DNA of 64,000 nt, taken from the NCBI GenBank assembly GCA_020205615.1, contig CM035156.1:19557128-19621127 (forward strand), read 5' to 3'. Origin of the DNA: Panax quinquefolius (taxonomy: Eukaryota > Streptophyta > Magnoliopsida > Apiales > Araliaceae). Below are positions 23,964 through 35,344 of this stretch, one piece after another. Within the stretch, counting starts at the first letter, position 1; every line of letters starts with the position of its first letter. Under the pieces are notes generated by a model. It saw only the letters and a list, made by a program, of their open reading frames with translations, was not told the DNA's origin and did not search any database. The position numbers and the translations under genes are program-made.

Positions 23964-24447
23964 ACTTGAAAATTATAATCAAATATTATTATGATCTACT
24001 AAATTATATTTTGATACAGATAGGGTAGTAGTTCATTACAAAATATATGCAACCCAAATTTGAAACATATTATATATTATATATTATTTGCTCCACCCAC
24101 GAGGCTCTAATTTTACCTCGCACTTCCTCGATAGTTGTTCAACCATGAGCTCGATACCATTTGAATTAATTGAATTACGATCCATCCCATATCAATTCAT
24201 TAAATCCTTTGTAAGACACTTTCAATGGCAGCTCTTACAAAAGCGTTAACCTATTAGGTTGAGGTTCTACTACCCTTATTAGGTTGAAATTTCACCATTT
24301 GAAATCTAAACTCTTGAATTTATCCGACGTGGGATTATGTGAAATATCCCAACAATAAGTACCAAGGAGGATGCATCATATCCTTTCAAAGAGCGACTCG
24401 AACTCAGGATCGAAATAAGGCCTATAACTATAACTACTTGCCTCCAT
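21288..24447 (-). CDS. ACR1: ACR1-like ACT-domain repeat protein, apparently broken
   Basis: Seven exons on the minus strand can be placed: 24447-24363, 23757-23712, 23194-23080, 22627-22560, 22402 to about 21870, 21721-21623 and 21515-21288. The start is [32 protein letters not shown] and [10 protein letters not shown] resemble Arabidopsis ACR1 more than other ACR members. ACT1 spans exons 2-4, ACT2 lies in exon 5 (TAFEITG-like [17 protein letters not shown]), and the last ACT lies in exons 6-7 ([14 protein letters not shown]). ACR proteins are thought to bind small ligands such as amino acids. Two defects are seen. Exon 1 has a stop (ERI-TGA) that removing two bases would cure, and the ACT3 segment at the end of exon 5 is frameshifted at about 21900 and mostly missing. 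A TATA-rich stretch lies at about 24508-24540. It may be a pseudogene, or the sequence may carry errors. Confidence 0.75.
22653..22700. repeat. (AT)n microsatellite in ACR1-like intron 3
   Basis: An AT run of about 48 bases that opens spurious short ORFs. A shorter run follows at about 22866-22888. Confidence 0.95.
23917..23960. repeat. (AT)n microsatellite in ACR1-like intron 1
   Basis: An AT run of about 44 bases. A shorter one lies at about 23800-23817. Confidence 0.95.
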
Positions 24448-24790
24448 CTTCAAATCTAAAATTATGAGCTGATCATGCGAGCAATTTTTGAGAAATTTCT
24501 TTAATGTGAAGAACATATATAATTATATATATATATATAAGACTTGTATAAGCAAATTAATACAGGCGATAAGCACGCGTTTTCTTTCTTTCTAATTTTA
24601 TCTCACGTTTTTATCCTAAAAATTGTAACGCAACCATCGCAGACTTTCTATCTATCTATGGTAGAAACATATTACTCAGTTATCCTGAATTTGTGATGCA
24701 TCATGCACGAGTAGAACAAGAATTGTCAAGATAACTGGGTTTGAATTTTGAGAAAACCCAGTTCAAGTAGAACAAGAATTGTCAAGTCAG

Positions 24791-24793
<3 letters not shown>

Positions 24794-24846
<53 letters not shown>
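24794..24846. repeat. (AT)n microsatellite upstream of the ACR1-like gene
   Basis: An AT run of about 53 bases, about 350 bases upstream of the ACR1-like start codon. Confidence 0.95.
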
Positions 24847-24847
<1 letters not shown>

Positions 24848-24849
<2 letters not shown>

Positions 24850-26790
24850 GACATGGAAACAAGACAAGTTGCGTAACAAGCTGGATCGAAGAAGAAAAAA
24901 AATAGGTACTTAATTCTTAGCTGGCCTCTTGATCATATATATTATTCAACGACAAGAAGGATATATATATGATCATATTTATATATAAGACAATAGGCTT
25001 GCAGTAAATACAAAAATCTAAATACGGTAGTACATTTTTTAGGTTACCTGAAGAATCAAACGCTTCCAAGTTGCTATACAATTAAAGAGTTTTGAAATCA
25101 AAAAAAATGCAGAGAACTGAGATTTTAAAAACATATATGATGGAGTATGATAATTAACTAACATGAATACGTGCGTACACACATATATTATTCAGAAAAT
25201 TTTGAAATAAATATTAGTTAGCAGCCCTCATCAAAACAAATCTAATGACTTGCCAACACTTATTAAAGTCGTCTTTAAGAGGATTTAATTTAATCCTCCA
25301 ACGTTAACTTAACATGGGTTTGATCAATGGTACCGTCAGACCATAGCCCGTTGCTAATTAATTCTACTCCACCCTCCACGTTTAAAAGTTTGCAAGAGAA
25401 AAGTCGTTTCTTTGCCCAACGTAACTTTTGTTTTATAGTTTCATGACGTCAAATGTTCAATTCTTGATTTTTGGGAGTGGGGTGTGAAAAAAAAAAAAAA
25501 AAAAAAAAAGTTTGCCCTTCTTCTTTTGGGTTTAATATGCCAGCTGTACAATGGAATGACGTGGTACATTGTCAACACGAAAGTTGTTGAGTAAGGGAGT
25601 GTCAATTCACGTGAGTGTGGCTGTGTGGGGGCTTAATTGTCCTTAAAGTGAAAAAAGCCCCTCAGTCAATGGTCTTCAAGAAAAAGGGCAAGGCCCCCAG
25701 TTGTATTGGTCCTGTAGGATTGAATTATATGTGGCCAATACTTTGAGTTCTACAGGCCTGTCTTTACAATTTTTTGGGCCAGAGAGGCCACGTGTAAAAT
25801 GTCTACCGTCCACTGGACGATAACATTTTTCATGGATGCGCTTTTAGGAATTTATCCCATTAGCTTCACCAATCACCACATTGGCTTAATTAGCATGATT
25901 GGGGATTTTGATATACTTTTTTTTTTTTTTTTATAATAAAATGGAGTTTTTCGGCTTTACAACTAGATATGAAATTATTTTTTTTTTAATAAACTTGTTA
26001 TTTATTAGAATATTACAAATAAATTTTCCAATATTTTTCAAGCTCCACCACAACAAATTACTTTGTTCGATTATCATAATTTAGATCATAAGCATGTATA
26101 TATGATCAGATTGTGAATCATATGAGCACGCTTTTATACAATATACAATAAATATTACTAGACTTGGATAATAATAATAAACTAAAGGTAGACGACAATT
26201 TATCTTAATTTACAATGATGATTATTTTAAACTTAGGCAATTTGATTTGTTTTGACACTAAATTAGATTCTTACAAAAAATTAATTAGGACAGTACATGT
26301 ATTTTTAAAAGAATGTAAGGAACAATCTTCAAAGTTACTCCCATTTAAAACTATTCGACCAGTTAATTATTACTATTGATAATAATATTTTGACAATATA
26401 TAATATAAAAAATCAATTTTACAATTATAACTAATTTTTTACATAGAAATCATAAATTAATATCCAACTATACTCATTTATGAAAAATCAATTTTTTTTG
26501 GTATGAGTTAACTTGACTCAACGACCCACCAACCAAATTTGACTTGTCAATTGTCATTTGGAAGGAGAGGGAAGAACTGGGACCTCCATAACCATCATCT
26601 CTAATTCAGTCATCACAAATTCCCAGATAAACTCAACAAAATATCCAATTCATCCCATCCCTTCCTTTTGTATATATAATACATATCTCACTAATGAATA
26701 TTAAGCAAACAATCCGGTACAGTTACGACGATATAGCTGTCGTTTATTCCTGTATTTAATCTGTTAGTATTTGCTTTGCATAATTTCCCG
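24848..26790. other. Intergenic region between divergent genes
   Basis: This separates the minus-strand ACR1-like gene from the plus-strand gene at 27112 and so should hold both promoters. It has an A-run at about 25488-25509 and a T-run at 25917-25932. No coding sequence is supported; short ORFs here are T-rich noise. Confidence 0.6.
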
Positions 26791-26807
26791 TGGATGAGTT
26801 CGGATGC

Positions 26808-26817
26808 TATATAAATC
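26808..26817 (+). promoter_or_regulatory. Probable TATA box and 5'UTR intron of the gene at 27112
   Basis: CTATATAAAT lies about 300 bases before the start codon. It is followed by a pyrimidine-rich leader and then a likely 5'UTR intron at about 26937-27103 (CTGAG|GTTCGT donor, GCGTTTTAG acceptor) ending eight bases before the ATG. Confidence 0.55.
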
Positions 26818-27111
26818 CTTTCGGTCTCTTTTCTCTCTCATCCGGGGGTAGTACGTGCACACCACCCTTTTTCTTTCCTGCACGAGAAGAAATCTCTCTC
26901 CGTAACTGCTTTTACGTCATTCATTCTCTCTCTGAGGTTCGTTTACATGTCTTTATCTATAGGAATGACCATATATGTTGATAATATATATATATATATG
27001 TATGTGTAGCTATGTGAATGGTTCAATCATTACAACCTTGAATTAGTTTCTTAAATTATAATAGTCAAAACCCCATAAGATAGTATTCTTTTAAGCGTTT
27101 TAGGGTGTTCT

Positions 27112-28398
27112 ATGGATTTACAACTTGTAAATAAGGGTTTGGAATATACCCGGAAAAGGAAGAAGTGGGTTTTTTTAGTTGCAGCTTTTGGTTTTTCTAG
27201 TTATGGGGCGTATAGGGTTTATCATTTACCTTCTGTGATCAAAAAGAGGAAAAGGTTGTTGAAGCTCTTAGCTGCCCTGGTTACTATTGCTGAAGTAGTG
27301 GCGGATTCTGCTGAGGCAATTGGGGTTGTTTCGAAAGATCTAAATAAATTTATACAATCTGATTCTGACAAAATTCCCAATAGTTTGAGGCAAATTTCTA
27401 AGCTTACACGGTCTGAGGAGTTTTCAGAGTCTGTCAGTGGGATTACAAGGGCTTTAGCTGTGGGAATTTTGCGAGGATATCAATCTGAGCAGGCAGGGAA
27501 TGCTGATTCAGTGAGTGGTGGCAGTTCAAGTTTAACTGACCAGGTTTTTGATAAGCTTTTGTCCACAGCTGGGTCTGGTTTTGCTTCTGTTGTTGTTGGA
27601 AGCTTTGCCAGGAACTTGGTAATGGCATTTTATTCAGATAGTAATGGAAATCCTAAATTGAACGGCTCTGCAAGTTCTGTCAGATTTGATACAGAATCCC
27701 ATACTGTTTCGAGATGGGTTGATATTGTATGCGACGAAAAGTGCAGAAATCTCATTGGGGATTCTATCCAGTTGTTTGTGAGCACTGCAGTTGCTGCTTA
27801 TCTTGACAAGACCATGGATATCAACACCTATGAGGAGATCTTTGAAGGATTGACTAATCCGAAGCATGAAACAGAAGTAAGGGAGATGTTGGCCTCGATT
27901 TGTAATGGTGCAATAGAAACCTTTGTTAGAACATCTCACCAAGTCTTGACAAGTACAAATTCGAACGTTGATTCAAATACAGGTTCTTCTGGTTTAGCTA
28001 TTGATCTTAGAGATGGTTGGAGTGATGCTAAGGGAAATCTTGATGGGCAAAAATCAATACCAACTGAATGGACAAGAATGAAATCTTCTGATGAGAATCA
28101 AGATGCAGGGTGGGTGAATAAAATGTCTTCCACTTTGGCAGTACCGAGCAATAGGAGGTTTGTTCTTGATATGACTGGAAGGGTAACTTTTGAAACAGTT
28201 AGATCAATCCTGGAGTTCTTGCTGGAAAAGCTATCAGAGGGTTTGCAAAATAACCTTAATGTTGTTCACGACGAGGTGGTTGACAGAGGACTCGAGGCTT
28301 TCAGATACGTGACTGCCAAGTCTTCTCCTATTGCTACTATATGTCTCTCGTTGTGTTTGCACATACTTAGTGGTCCTTGGATTTTGGTTCCAGCTTAA
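27112..28398 (+). CDS. Plant-specific putative membrane protein, unknown function
   Basis: A single open exon of 428 residues. After a short basic stretch (TRKRKKW), residues 19-37 are hydrophobic and followed by KKRKR, which looks like a membrane anchor with positive residues on both sides. The middle contains an amphipathic, Ser-rich region with SDKIPNSLRQISKL and SGITRALAVGILRGYQ. The last 25 residues (ATICLSLCLHILSGPW) are again hydrophobic. I recognise it as a conserved plant protein but know no assigned function. The ATG follows a likely 5'UTR intron. A poly(A) signal AATAAA lies at 28671, about 270 bases after the stop. Confidence 0.8.
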   Translation: MDLQLVNKGLEYTRKRKKWVFLVAAFGFSSYGAYRVYHLPSVIKKRKRLLKLLAALVTIAEVVADSAEAIGVVSKDLNKFIQSDSDKIPNSLRQISKLTRSEEFSESVSGITRALAVGILRGYQSEQAGNADSVSGGSSSLTDQVFDKLLSTAGSGFASVVVGSFARNLVMAFYSDSNGNPKLNGSASSVRFDTESHTVSRWVDIVCDEKCRNLIGDSIQLFVSTAVAAYLDKTMDINTYEEIFEGLTNPKHETEVREMLASICNGAIETFVRTSHQVLTSTNSNVDSNTGSSGLAIDLRDGWSDAKGNLDGQKSIPTEWTRMKSSDENQDAGWVNKMSSTLAVPSNRRFVLDMTGRVTFETVRSILEFLLEKLSEGLQNNLNVVHDEVVDRGLEAFRYVTAKSSPIATICLSLCLHILSGPWILVPA

Positions 28399-29189
28399 GT
28401 TGTTTCAATTATTTTCCATGCTGGGAACTCTCATTCATCTGCGGTATAAGATTTTTCCCCCATGTTCTTGGGCTGCTAGAACAATATTGCAATATTTATA
28501 GTTCCTTTGTATATTTTCACTCAAATGTGTCAATTACAGTAAGTTGCAGTTCTGTTGTCATTAGTCTATGACCTAATGAGCATTTTAGTTTCTGCTCAGA
28601 TTTGACAGGTTGGATACAAGAGCAACGTGAATGATTGTTCTGTATAAATTGATTATAATGTTCAAATTCCAATAAAATGTCAAGATGGTGGTCTTTTAGA
28701 TTGTTTGATGTACTCAATGTGAATGATATTCAGTTTGCTACAAAACAATATGTATGTGCAACACTTATTTACGTTTACAAATTAATAGGTATAATATAAT
28801 ATATCTAGCCTGCTTGATGGAGAAAGAGTTGGGACAATTGCGGTCCCCAGATGTTTAATGGCTTCGCTCTGAGAAATGCTAATTCTAGTATTAGCATTAG
28901 GGAAAGGAGGTGATGGGAATACAGACGGAATTCACTATTGCCCCTGTTTCATACAAGGTACCCTATGGCTGTTTTTGTGAGTTTGAGAAGAAAAGAGAGA
29001 CATAAAGCAAGAAAATTTAAGTGGAGAGAGAGAGAAAAAAAATATAGCTGTATTTATGAGTTTTGGAAGTAAATTAATGCATTATTATTTTATCCTTGGG
29101 AGGTTCAATTTTCATAAATTACTATAACTATTAAGGGTATTTCTCCTTTTTTTGCAAAAATATATATTTTGAGCAAGGGTATATATAAA

Positions 29190-29487
29190 TCGAGTATTGA
29201 GTTGTTCATATTTAATTTATAAAATTTATCGAGTATGAAATAAAGTTTGATTGGGACACGTTTAGCTGTCAAGTCAAGCACGATCTCGAATCGAACATAG
29301 TGGATTGAACTTTTCGAGAATATGATCCGTGTATGAATAGAAAATTACAATTTAAAGAGATTCAAGTAATTTATCGAACTTTCATATTTGAATCATTTAT
29401 ATTTCGAGTCGAGCTTGGATCAAATTTTTAATTAAGCAAATACGAATCGAGCCCGAACTATTTTGTTCATTTTACCAGCCTTAATTT
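29190..29487. mobile_element. Truncated hAT-like repeat
   Basis: TCGAGTCGAGCTTGG, ATCGAGCCCGAAC and a right end TTTTACCAGCCTT resemble the right half of the hAT MITE at 10506-11107 (AAGGCTG plus TAAA/AACA end, TCGAG-rich subterminal). The left inverted repeat and a target duplication were not found. Confidence 0.45.
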
Positions 29488-29755
29488 TAAGTCTTTCTTT
29501 AGTTTTAAATTTTAGGAGGAAATTTGCATTAAATGTCTCTTAAGTCGTTTCTTTTATTTCTTGTAAAAACACAAACATGAGTACACGTACGTAGATGGAT
29601 ACTCAAACTCAAACTACGGTTTTAAAATCTAAAATGATGTTATTCTTATTATCATTGTTATATTCCCTCCAACTCTTTTGATTGACTTTGTAAAGTTATG
29701 CACTTAAATTAAGAAATATAATTAATGATTTGTTTGATGACTAAATTAAGTATTA

Positions 29756-30308
29756 TTCTCTTTGTTTTTAAAAAATTGTCGTTTTAGAAGAAAAAAATTT
29801 GTTCCAATTTATTTATCGTTTATAACTTTCTAGGAGAATAAATTATTTTCTTTCCTATATCACCCCTACCTTCTATCACTGTCCCAATAAATTCTCTCCT
29901 ATGTATTAATAATTTTCAACTTCCTATAAAGGGGTAGTGATGGAATTTCAAACAAATTTTAATTGTTACTCCCTCCATTCCTAAATAAGTGACGTTTTAG
30001 AAGAAAAAAAATTGTTCCAATTCATCTATCGTTTACAACTTTCTATATCACCCTTACCTTCTCTCATTGTCCCCAATAAATTCTCACCCTTAGTATTAAT
30101 AGTTTTCAACTTCCCATATAAAGGGTTAGTGATGAAATTTCACATAAATTTTAATTATTAAATGATAGTATTAAATGACTTTCTTAATCTATGTGCAAAA
30201 ACCTTAAAAGACGCTTATTTAGAAATTGAGAGAGTAAATGATAATATTAAATGATTTTCTTAATTCATGTACAAAAATCTTAAACGACAATATTTTAGAA
30301 ACGGAGAG
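29756..30308. mobile_element. Stowaway-type MITE, interrupted by a second copy
   Basis: The left end (TTCTCTTTGTTTTTAAAAAA) and right end (TTTTAGAAACGGAGAG) are degenerate Stowaway ends flanked by TA. The left part runs to 29966 and resumes at 30235 with AATGATAATATTAAATGATT. A related MITE sits exactly between. Confidence 0.7.
29969..30234. mobile_element. Stowaway-type MITE nested in a related MITE
   Basis: It begins CTCCCTCCATTCCTAAATAA and ends TTATTTAGAAATTGAGAGAG, with TA on both sides (29967-29968 and 30235-30236). Its body (TAGAAGAAAAAAATTGTTCC, TCAACTTCCCATATAAAGGG and similar) closely matches the element it interrupts. Confidence 0.8.
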
Positions 30309-30310
30309 TA

Positions 30311-31330
30311 CTATAAAATTTCAATATTATCCTTTTAAAATTTATTGGAAAGATGAAAAAGAAACAAACTAGCCTTTAATCATCAAGGATAATTTGAAAA
30401 ATAAAGCATTTAATGATTTTTTGAAATCTATAAATGACAAATAAAAAAGAACACTCAAATTTGAACAATCTATCTTCAACTATTCACACACTAGAAAAAT
30501 TTTAACGAACTTAAAAAAATTCCAACCAGATGAAGGAAAGTCTCTCAAAGAGATGATACTCATTAAAGATAAAGAAATTAATCATATGATGGAGAAAACA
30601 AGTTATACAAAAGGAGAAAATGATAAATTATTAGAGCAGAAGGAGAGAGATCTAGGGAATGGAGGCTAGGGTTTTTGTCCAAGGAGAAAAGAGCATGTAC
30701 CTAAGCTAGCTAGCTATTCAAAATATGATGAAAACAATGTAGATCAAAATTAAGTATGGAGAACTCCTCTAGTACTAGGCAGTAGCAAATCTAACTAGAA
30801 CAGGTCTTGATACAACTAAAAATATTTCATATTTTAAGAAAACCGCAAGAATCTCAGTGTGAATTGGTACGCAAGAGGGTTAATTAGAAAACTGAAGACT
30901 AATTCTATATACTCAAGTAAGTACTCCATTTATATCGTTCTAATTTATTTTATTAGTAAAATACAAAATATATAGCCCTAATTAAAAAGACATCGATCCT
31001 TATTTCAACTTATGATTTACTCAAGAAAAGGAATGAATAAAACCAATATAGTAGTTCAAACCAACTTAATAAAAAACTAATAAAACTCAAGCAACCACCT
31101 CGAATATTAATTAATTATTAATCTTTCTTCTTGTTCTTCCAAATTTTGTACTAATATTCATGACTTGTTAATTTAATTCCACGACATAAGTTTATTCTTT
31201 TGTGTGTATATAGCAATTAAGCAGTTCCCCATTGACAAATTCCACATGTACATCCAACCGTTCAGTCCGGCCGGCTAAAATATTTCAGTCGTTGGAGCTT
31301 GTGAAGTTGTATACCTTGTGTTAAATTAAG
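30311..31330. other. AT-rich intergenic sequence
   Basis: No gene, RNA or defined repeat is supported between the nested MITEs and the promoter of the gene at 31415. Confidence 0.6.
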
Positions 31331-31340
31331 CAACCCTATA

Positions 31341-31350
31341 CTATATATAC
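31341..31350 (+). promoter_or_regulatory. Probable TATA box of the gene at 31415
   Basis: CTATATATAC lies 65-74 bases before the start codon and is followed by a short leader without upstream ATG in a long frame. Confidence 0.55.
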
Positions 31351-31414
31351 ACACTGTACTCGGCAATCATTTGCTCAAGTATACAGAAATAGCCTTGGTA
31401 CGTACCTACCTACG

Positions 31415-31834
31415 TTGACCAAAATGAAGACCAAAGAAAGCAAAATCAGCCGGTGCATTATTAGAGCATTAAGCAGGGCGAGGGACTTTTACGTCCGTAG
31501 CATGAATAATTTGGACGGCGGTGGCTGCTCGTCGGCACAAGCTACCACTTTACCCAAGAGCTTCAGCATTAATGCGTCCTTGTCTACCAGGAGCGACGAG
31601 GATTTTAGAGAGCTTTTAAGGGTTGCTTCTACTAGAAGTCTTCTGAGTAATAAGATTGAGTCGGAGTTTCTCCGGCGACAGCAATCTACCCGAGGAGGAG
31701 CGTTGAAAGTTGTGCCACGTAGTCAGAGCGTTGGTATTGGAAGGATTGATGAAGATTATACTTGTGATTTTGGAGATGAGGATATCAAATTCAAGACGAA
31801 AGCAGATTTGTTTCCAAGAAGCAAAACAAATTAA
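31415..31834 (+). CDS. Small plant-specific protein, unknown function (intact paralogue)
   Basis: A single exon of 139 residues. It opens with a basic N-terminus (MTKMKTKESKISR) and an RALSRARDFYVRSMNN segment. Then come TLPKSFS, SDEDFRELLRVASTRSL, the conserved KVVPRSQSVGIGRIDED block (about residues 98-114) and an FPRSK tail. No signal peptide or membrane segment is seen. The Arg-x-x-Ser sites (VPRSQS, LPKSFS) look like possible phosphorylation sites, which is inference only. I recognise the PRSxSVGxGRIDED block from small uncharacterised plant proteins but know no function. A frameshifted inverted copy lies at 9883-10353. The TATA box at 31341 and the unbroken frame suggest this copy is expressed. 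Confidence 0.8.
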   Translation: MTKMKTKESKISRCIIRALSRARDFYVRSMNNLDGGGCSSAQATTLPKSFSINASLSTRSDEDFRELLRVASTRSLLSNKIESEFLRRQQSTRGGALKVVPRSQSVGIGRIDEDYTCDFGDEDIKFKTKADLFPRSKTN

Positions 31835-32361
31835 ATTAAATAGAACTAGTGGGAATTGAATTGAATGGTATATATATATATGTATTCTAAAACAATTAAA
31901 ATTATAGGAAAATCATCCCATCCTACATAATACATACATTGCATGTTTCTTGTTGTTTGCATAGTCGATAGTCCCTTCTGTTTGACTAGTTAATTTTCAG
32001 TCTAGTACTGTTCTGCTGATCATAGGGGTTGTTTTAAATTTGGAATGTATAAAATTTAATCAAAATTAATATCCAAAATTTCATTGAAATCTTTCCATTT
32101 CCAAGCCAATCAAAACAAAAACTTCATACACAAATTATTAATTCATACCACATGCATGTCACCTATTGAATGCAGCCGTGTTGGTGTTAGATTTAAGTGA
32201 ATTGGTGTATGTAAAGTCAAACGACCGGCCCAACGACGACATAAAAGTTTTAAAAACGAATTACTAATATTCAAACAGTAAATTAATTAACCGCATCAAT
32301 ATTAACTTTGACAGTCATTATTAATTCATCTCACACATCAAATGATGGGATATTATTCATT

Positions 32362-33660
32362 TCACATGCTAGGTGCATCAAACGGTAAGGGCAACACGGA
32401 GGAAGTATCTAATAAGCTAGGATGTACAAATCCAAAATTGCGAAGCACCTGATTATCAGCAAAATTCAAAGCCCTTTCCATCCCATCCCGGCATGAATCT
32501 GCTGTATACATGGGATCATGGTGGCCACGGCACGGCGAACACCCCGTGAAATGTGTGATAAACGGCCGCCTTTCGCTTTTTTTCCGGTAGCCGGCTTCTT
32601 TTAAATACTTCTCCTTCATCTCCCCGTAGCTTTCACTAACCACCTCTGCATGTCTCCTCCTTAACATGCTCACACTCCTCTCTATATTCATGTAGTTGTC
32701 GGTCACGTTGTTAAACCAATTCACAGCCATAGCCCAATAACACTGAAAACAATATTCATTCTCAAGGTAAACCTTACCAGCCCATTTATCTTTTTGTTTC
32801 AATAACATATAAACCATAGCCGTTTGATCCGTTGATATTGCGTTTTTCCTATCCGTCAATGTTGATTGAAATATATGGCCCCATTTTTCATAGTCTGGGC
32901 TTGCTGGGCCCATGCTGGCCCATACATCCAGGAAATCCATGGACCATTGACAATTTCTGAATAGCAAGACCCCGGAGTTGAGGCCGTACCAGCTACGCTT
33001 CTTGTAAATCGTATCGGGCCACCCATCCGCTACAAGGTTGTGGTTCTTGTACTTGTCTAAAGGGAGCTTCAACTCCACGTCTGTGATCACGGCATCAATG
33101 TCCACCCACCAAATCCACTCGGCTTCGGGATGGGCCAGCATTGCGGCCCGAATGATGGGTGGTTTTGCCCAATGGGAGTTCATCTTTGGGTGGAGGAAAG
33201 CCGTGTTGTAAAAGATATCATAGTCGTGGATTCGGCAATAGTCAACTTTGTTTCTGAAAAGTCTCAAAAGGAAGAAGTTACCGATGCGGCTTTTACAGGG
33301 GGAGGATTGCGATCCGGTCAACATGAGGACGCGGTCGCGTGATCCGACGGCATATGATGGATGATGGTTGAGGAGCCAGTCCATCCGCTTCTGGTCCCAA
33401 TTTTGGATAGGATTTTCAATGGAATAGTTGAAATTGGGATCGTCGTAGAATGTTTGAGCGGGAGGATCCTGGTGCAGGTTAATATGTTGCGCATTTTGGC
33501 TGGTCAAAAGAACCAAATACGTAAAAAGGAATACCACGACAATTGCACCCAAAACATGAATAGCCAACTTTTGTTTTTGTTTAAGAAACAACAACACTGG
33601 GTTGTTGCCATGCTCTTCAGGTTTTGGTATGCGGTGGTGTCTTTTTAGTTTCCACTCCAT
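32362..33660 (-). CDS. GT34 family glycosyltransferase (galactomannan galactosyltransferase-like)
   Basis: A single exon of 432 residues. The N-terminus is a short cytosolic tail followed by one membrane segment at residues 32-53 (LAIHVLGAIVVVFLFTYLVL), as in type II Golgi proteins. The catalytic domain carries WWVDIDA with the metal- and nucleotide-sugar-binding D-x-D at residues 187-189. GLNSGVLLFRN lies at 226-236, STDQTAMVY at about 277-285 and HFTGC at 370-374, all family landmarks of GT34. GT34 contains xyloglucan xylosyltransferases and galactomannan galactosyltransferases. The overall sequence and length fit the galactomannan galactosyltransferase or putative glycosyltransferase 7 group better, so the likely job is adding UDP-galactose-derived galactose to mannan in the Golgi. 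The exact acceptor cannot be decided from sequence. Confidence 0.85.
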   Translation of the reverse strand: MEWKLKRHHRIPKPEEHGNNPVLLFLKQKQKLAIHVLGAIVVVFLFTYLVLLTSQNAQHINLHQDPPAQTFYDDPNFNYSIENPIQNWDQKRMDWLLNHHPSYAVGSRDRVLMLTGSQSSPCKSRIGNFFLLRLFRNKVDYCRIHDYDIFYNTAFLHPKMNSHWAKPPIIRAAMLAHPEAEWIWWVDIDAVITDVELKLPLDKYKNHNLVADGWPDTIYKKRSWYGLNSGVLLFRNCQWSMDFLDVWASMGPASPDYEKWGHIFQSTLTDRKNAISTDQTAMVYMLLKQKDKWAGKVYLENEYCFQCYWAMAVNWFNNVTDNYMNIERSVSMLRRRHAEVVSESYGEMKEKYLKEAGYRKKSERRPFITHFTGCSPCRGHHDPMYTADSCRDGMERALNFADNQVLRNFGFVHPSLLDTSSVLPLPFDAPSM

Positions 33661-35010
33661 TCAAACAAACACCTACACTACACACACACACACACTATAT
33701 ATATATATATTACTGTAATTGTAATTGTAAATGTAAATGTATGAATCTATGATAAACAATTGACGGATAGATTTAACAATAAATTAAAATGCATTAATTA
33801 ATTCTAGCTAATCCATTTTCGTACGTCCGCAAGATTTTAAAGAGGAGAAAAAGTGGGGTGGGGTAGGCCTTTATTTTAATCATACAATTTTGATAATATC
33901 CACTTTTTAAAATAATAACTACACTCAAGTCAAGGCGTCAAATATTATACATTATAAACCCCATAAATCCAACTCTCTACTCGATCGAGTTGGAAGAAGA
34001 CGAGTTTATTTTTTCAAAATGATAAATAAAAGTGGTTGATGACCCCACCTAAAAATATTTTATTTTACTAAAATCTAATTATATTAATTGAGACTCAAAG
34101 TCAACTAAAATCATTAATTATAATTAAATATTGAGAGATATTTTTGATAAAAGCATTGATTTGGAAATATCTACCACACTGACAAGAATTTTACGTGTGC
34201 GTGTTACTTATTGGAGTAGTAATTATTTTTTTATTTGTATTCTTTTCAAGAAGTTGGACTTCCTAATTGCTTGGGTACTCATCAAAAGGAAACTTTTGCA
34301 TAATAAGGAGAAGTCCCCCAACTCCCCTCAAATCTGTTTTTTTTTTTTTTAAATCCAAATTACGTTGTTTCCCTCCGTAGATTCGTATTAGGAAATACTT
34401 TATTAGACTTGCATAATGAATGCCAACATATATTACCTTAATTCAGTAAAAGCTGTTATTTAAGGATAGATAAAAATGAAAATTAATAAGGAGAGAGAAT
34501 TATATATACCATACTAGTATTTTTTTACTATTGCCATCGTAATTAGAATATAAATACTCAATATGATAATAGTTGTCATCTAAGCTTAACCCATATTAAT
34601 TGTAGATTATAACCGCCTTCTGTTTTTAATTTATTTGTTTTCATTTTCAAAAAATTATGAGGTGAGTTATACCGCTAGATCAGCATACATAAATTAGATA
34701 AATTAAAATTTATCAATTTCTACTAATGACCCCAACCTATAAAATACACCCAAATTTCATAAAGATTATTCCAAACTAAAAGCTTCAGTACTCAATCCAT
34801 ATGTATGATCAATGTAGGCTAAATTCATTATTCATTTAGATTGACAAGATATCAAATTTCTACAGAATAGCTAAAAGTAATACATACCTGCATTCATCTA
34901 AAGCTTATCTACCGTGTATATATATATACTCCAATAGAGGAGTTGCTTACACCCTCACAGATGAAATAGGTTAAGTCATCCATTACTTTGAATGAGTCGT
35001 GTATTTATTA
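33661..35010. other. AT-rich intergenic sequence upstream of the GT34 gene
   Basis: A TATATATATATA run at about 33697-33709 lies close to the GT34 start on the minus strand and could serve as a promoter element. No other feature is supported. Confidence 0.5.
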
Positions 35011-35344
35011 CTTCCTCCGTCCCGTCCCAGGATAAAAATGTTTGTGAACTTTTTAGGCATATTAAATAGAGAAATTAAATGACAAAATTTTTCATAATAA
35101 ATATGTCATTAATTATTTTTAATGTAAATGAGAAAGTGACTTTCTATCAATTCAATTCAAAATATTCTCTCTCCATACTTATTAAACATGGAGACAGAAT
35201 TAAAATAAAAAAAGTATGAGATATTTAATACTACGAGCATAATAGAAAAAAATGTGTAAAAATTTGGTTATTAAAGAAAAATGAACATTTAATATGGGAC
35301 TACCCAAAATAGTAATAAGGACTTTTATAATGGAACGGAAGGAG
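35011..35344. mobile_element. Stowaway-type MITE (334 bp)
   Basis: The left end is CTTCCTCCGTCCCGTCCCAG and the right end TTATAATGGAACGGAAGGAG, flanked by TA at 35009-35010 and 35345-35346. The inverted repeats are imperfect, so it is older than the MITE at 15621. It carries no transposase. Confidence 0.8.

Noticed and set aside
33130..33648. Two + strand ORFs over the GT34 gene
   Set aside because: They lie opposite a 432-residue ORF with clear GT34 motifs and have no recognisable content.
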